Shown: in pieces, positions 61,079-64,000 of the stretch
How positions within the stretch are numbered: the first letter of the stretch is position 1
How the letters are laid out: every line of letters begins with the position of its first letter
DNA from: Lutibacter sp.
GTDB taxonomy: Bacteria; Bacteroidota; Bacteroidia; Flavobacteriales; Flavobacteriaceae
Length of the DNA: 64,000 nucleotides
Assembly (NCBI RefSeq): GCF_021647475.1
Contig: NZ_JAKIUR010000011.1
Span: forward strand, 1-64,000
Reading direction: 5' to 3'
Notes under the pieces: generated by a model
Seen by the model: the letters and a program-made list of their open reading frames with translations, nothing else
Told to the model about the DNA's origin: nothing
Databases searched by the model: none
Position numbers and translations under genes: made by a program

Positions 61079-64000
61079 TTATTCTTTAACTATTTTTAAT
61101 GTAACTGGTTTGTTTAAATGTATTTTTGCAATATAAATTCCTGTAGGTTGGTTGCTTATATCTAAGTTTACTTTACCATAATTTACAGGATAATTTCTTT
61201 GACTTATTAATTGCGACTGTATGTTATATATTGAAATTACTACTTGTTTTTCTGCTATAGGCATTGCTATTTCAAAAGCTCCACTACTTGGGTTTGGATA
61301 TACTACAAAATCATTCAACAACTCAATTGCTTTTGAATATATTCCTTCACAGGTTTTTGCCGTTTTTACTTCTAGTAAATCACCATGTTTTACATTTACA
61401 GTAAATACAGGAGCACTAGTATCTAAAACTTCTTTCCCGTTAACAAATACTTTATAAGGTGCTGTACCTTTTTCTATTTCAACGGTTGCTTTGTTTTCTT
61501 TTACGCTCGATTTTCCTGAAACTGTAGTTCCAGCTATTACTTCAACTACAAAACATTGTTGGTAACTTTCTCCTGTTATTGCAATACATATATTATATGT
61601 ATTTGGAGGTAAATCGGTAACCGTAAGCGGACTTGCATTAGTGAACGTGTAATCTGCACCATTAATAGTTGTGGTATAATCATACGTTTCATTGGCGGTA
61701 ATACTTAGTTGTCCATTATTTTTAGTTGGACAAGTTTCACTGGTTACTTGGATGTTGAAATTATTTTGTGGTAACATAAAACATCCCGTTGCATCAACCG
61801 TTGCTCCGGCTGTGGTGTTTGGGCATAAATCAACATTATTCATAATGCCATCATTATCATCATCTAATTGACTAGACGAACAACCGTTGGCATCTACAGT
61901 TTCTCCTGTTGGTGTATTTGAACATTGATCAATATTATTCATAACACCATCATTATCATCATCTAATTGGCTATCTGAACAACCTGTCGCATCTACCGTT
62001 TCTCCTACTGGTGTATTCGCACAAACATCATCACTGTTTTGTACTCCATCATTATCATCATCTAATTGACCATTTGAGCAACCATTGGCATCTACTGTTG
62101 CTCCTGCTGGCGTGTTCGGACATTGATCCACATTATTCATAACGCCATCATTATCATCATCTAACTGACTATCCGAACAACCTGTTGCATCAACAGTTTC
62201 TCCTGCTGGTGTATTCGCACAAATATCATCACTATTTTGAACTCCATCATTATCATCATCTAATTGTCCGTTTGAACAACCATTTGCATCTACTGATGCT
62301 CCTGCTGGCGTGTTCGGACATTGATCAACGTTATTCATAACGCCATCATTATCATCATCTAATTGACTAGATGAACAACCTGTTGCATCAACAGTTTCTC
62401 CTGCTGGTGTATTGGCACAAACATCATCACTATTTTGAACACCATCATTATCATCATCTAATTGTCCGTTTGAACAACCGTTGGCATCTACTGTTGCTCC
62501 GGCTGGTGTATTTGGGCATAAATCATCTGCATCTAGAACTCCATCATTATCACTATCACCATTTGGTCTATCTGCTGTTATTTTAAAGCTATCAACAGTC
62601 CATCGAGTAGGAGCTGTTCCTTCGGTATAATATTTAAATGCAAAATAAACCGTTCCTGTAATTGAACTAATATCTATATCAGAAAATGTAAAAACCTCTT
62701 CAGTACTACTAGTATTAGATTTTATAGGAATTGTAACATTTGGAACTGAAATCCACGTATAATTTGCAGGATTACTAGCTCCATCATAATTAGTTGAATA
62801 AACCAACACTAAAGGTGAATTTCCATAAGCTGCATCGGTATAAAAACTTATTTTTTCTCCTGTATCGGTATCAAAATCAATAGGATTTGTAGTGATTAAC
62901 CAATCTTTACTTGGTACATCTTCTTGATATCCATTAATTCCATAAGAGCCCGAATTATTTTCACCAAATTGAGGTGAACAAGTCCAATCTTTATTACTTG
63001 CTTCACTATATGCAAAGAATTTAGTATTTGCACAATCTTCAAAATCTTCAACAAATAAGATTTTAGGGCCTAATAAAGTAGTAACATTTACCGCACTGCT
63101 TTCCGCAGATAAATTAGAAGCCGCATCTCTAGCTTTAAGTGTTACATTATAACTTGTATTTGGACTTAAATTGGTTAAACTTGTTGAGGTTGTAGTAGCT
63201 GTTTGCAAATAAGTGCCGTCTAAATAAATAAGATAATCATAAACATCAACATTATCTGTTGAAGCTGTCCAAGTTACGTCAAAAGAAGTATCAGTAACAT
63301 TCGAAGCTACTAAATTAGTTGGAGTTGTAGGTGCTTCTGTATCAGAACTTCCGCCCATATTCCATTTATCTTCTGCGGTTAAACCTCCCCAAATTAAGGT
63401 GGCTAAATAAGGATTATCAATAAATGGATTTCTGTTGTGCTGAATATTTGCTAATGTTTCATTTCTTTTTGTTTCAAAAGGAGAAACAGGATCTTCTACA
63501 TTCCATTGCAAAAACAAATCAATCATTTTTGGATCTATATTATTTACCGTTCCAAAACCAACATAGGTTGGAAAACATTGAGTTTGTGAAACTTGAGAAC
63601 CATCACCATGATATTCCATATACATGTACATCACAGAACGTGCAACATCACCTTTCCATTCATCACCTGGAAACCATCCACCATTACTTGCTATATAAGA
63701 TGGCGTTCCGCTACCATCTGTAAATTTTCTATTACTTCTAGAGGAATTTCTACTCCTGTCAACGGCATGTAAATTATAAACGTCTGTACCTGGGCCAGGG
63801 TCTGTAGTTGTTAGTACTGGCACAGCTAATGATTTTGCAAATACATGTTCTCTATTCCAAACACCTGTTCCAGTGCTTCCGTCATCTTGTAAAGTTTTAA
63901 GTCGTGTTCTATCTGTTGTTACATCACCATCAGTATCATCAAAGCCGTAAATTAATAATACATTTGTAGAAATATCAGGATCTTCATCGCCTGCTTTACA
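61079..64000 (-). CDS. Secreted EndA-type nuclease with Fn3, TSP3 repeats and T9SS sorting domain (5' end outside window)
   Basis: The frame is open to the right edge, so the N-terminus is missing. Visible domains in order: endonuclease I (VWNREHVFAKSL near 63845, then NLHAVDRSRNSSRSNRKF and WFPGDEWKGDVARSVMYMY), one Fn3 domain, a jelly-roll choice-of-anchor-type domain (VEDFEDCANTKFF ... WTVDSFKI), eight thrombospondin type 3-like calcium repeats, a SprB-like Ig segment, and a type A T9SS sorting domain (VVYPNPSSGAFEIAMP ... GIYIAKIHLNK). The product is probably exported by type IX secretion and degrades extracellular DNA or RNA. Confidence 0.93.
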   Translation of the reverse strand, partial: CKAGDEDPDISTNVLLIYGFDDTDGDVTTDRTRLKTLQDDGSTGTGVWNREHVFAKSLAVPVLTTTDPGPGTDVYNLHAVDRSRNSSRSNRKFTDGSGTPSYIASNGGWFPGDEWKGDVARSVMYMYMEYHGDGSQVSQTQCFPTYVGFGTVNNIDPKMIDLFLQWNVEDPVSPFETKRNETLANIQHNRNPFIDNPYLATLIWGGLTAEDKWNMGGSSDTEAPTTPTNLVASNVTDTSFDVTWTASTDNVDVYDYLIYLDGTYLQTATTTSTSLTNLSPNTSYNVTLKARDAASNLSAESSAVNVTTLLGPKILFVEDFEDCANTKFFAYSEASNKDWTCSPQFGENNSGSYGINGYQEDVPSKDWLITTNPIDFDTDTGEKISFYTDAAYGNSPLVLVYSTNYDGASNPANYTWISVPNVTIPIKSNTSSTEEVFTFSDIDISSITGTVYFAFKYYTEGTAPTRWTVDSFKITADRPNGDSDNDGVLDADDLCPNTPAGATVDANGCSNGQLDDDNDGVQNSDDVCANTPAGETVDATGCSSSQLDDDNDGVMNNVDQCPNTPAGASVDANGCSNGQLDDDNDGVQNSDDICANTPAGETVDATGCSDSQLDDDNDGVMNNVDQCPNTPAGATVDANGCSNGQLDDDNDGVQNSDDVCANTPVGETVDATGCSDSQLDDDNDGVMNNIDQCSNTPTGETVDANGCSSSQLDDDNDGIMNNVDLCPNTTAGATVDATGCFMLPQNNFNIQVTSETCPTKNNGQLSITANETYDYTTTINGADYTFTNASPLTVTDLPPNTYNICIAITGESYQQCFVVEVIAGTTVSGKSSVKENKATVEIEKGTAPYKVFVNGKEVLDTSAPVFTVNVKHGDLLEVKTAKTCEGIYSKAIELLNDFVVYPNPSSGAFEIAMPIAEKQVVISIYNIQSQLISQRNYPVNYGKVNLDISNQPTGIYIAKIHLNKPVTLKIVKE
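61785..62560 (-). repeat. Eight tandem TSP3-type coding repeats of 99 bp
   Basis: Each 33-aa unit follows DDDNDGVxNxxDxCxNTPAG then xTVDAxGCSxxQL. Units alternate between two variants (VQNSDD with DATGC, and MNNVDQ with DANGC), giving a 198-bp higher-order period, so the array probably grew by duplicating unit pairs. The Asp-rich motifs bind calcium in the family. Confidence 0.9.

Noticed and set aside
61785..62560. Regular 99-bp repeats as a CRISPR-like or satellite array
   Set aside because: The repeats are coding, in frame, and fit thrombospondin type 3 calcium motifs. Unit size and lack of variable spacers exclude CRISPR.
62371..62586. His-rich ORF antisense to the TSP3 repeats
   Set aside because: Its histidines come from reading ATCATC codons of Asp/Asn-rich sequence on the other strand. 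It is a shadow of the repeats.
1..64000. tRNA, rRNA genes or known riboswitches
   Set aside because: No cloverleaf-like or riboswitch-like sequence was recognised by eye on either strand; a covariance-model search was not possible here, so absence is not proven.

Overview
The window is AT-rich chromosomal DNA from a member of the Bacteroidota, almost certainly a Flavobacteriaceae species. This rests on the gldD/gldE gliding genes, a type IX secretion C-terminal sorting domain on a secreted nuclease, SusC-like TonB-receptor architecture, a separate atpDC operon, and repeated TAnnTTTG -7 promoter boxes. Shine-Dalgarno sequences are largely absent. No rRNA, tRNA or CRISPR array was seen.

Layout. 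1-785: tail of an IS3-family transposase and a dispersed repeat. 786-2511: an EamA transporter and two small lipoproteins. 2512-6997 (minus): mutY-ssb-gldE-gldD-ctaA. 7128-9253 (plus): HU, a 30-residue basic protein and RNase G. 9307-13304 (minus): uvrC and a patatin/outer-membrane barrel protein. 13446-17314 (plus): an iron locus with a DtxR regulator, a membrane-tethered DtxR-FeoA fusion, and a feoB split by an in-frame TAG. 17431-19151: a small unknown gene, a C5 DNA methyltransferase and the scar of a HinP1I-like restriction enzyme gene. 19177-27081 (minus): enolase, then a TetR-controlled TolC/MFP/RND efflux operon. 27299-31684 (minus): a ferritin-like/VIT protein and an arsenic-type operon (thioredoxin, ACR3, ArsC, ArsR, permease). 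31777-37032 (minus): lspA, a DksA-like gene, ileS and a TerB-DnaJ gene. 37176-41747: bacilliredoxin, lipoprotein, HD hydrolase, crotonase, histidine kinase, SemiSWEET. 41873-45352 (minus): an oversized leuS. 45479-48180: patatin, EamA transporter, PanE-like reductase. 48257-50709 (minus): a second, intact feoAB with a Cys-rich tail gene. 50785-53618: SCO protein, a double-glycine leader peptide with a small membrane protein, RseP. 53853-55662 (minus): atpDC. 55837-64000 (minus): SGNH lipoprotein, TonB receptor, Fn3 lipoprotein, and a secreted multidomain EndA-type nuclease running off the right edge.

The most unusual feature is leuS. It encodes 1159 residues and carries three in-frame insertions derived from palindromic repeats. 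The largest holds a complete DUF559 (Vsr-like) nuclease domain between matching repeat ends, at the entry to the editing domain. A second insertion, just before KMSKS, looks like the same element without the nuclease. A third is a short piece of the intergenic REP-like family seen elsewhere in the window. This suggests a mobile palindromic element, with nuclease-bearing and empty forms, that can enter essential genes without breaking them.

Other notable points are the gutted restriction partner of the methyltransferase, the shared TTAGA/TCTAA operators at the two feo loci, an ArsR-type operator that brackets a -7 box exactly, and the orphan double-glycine peptide.
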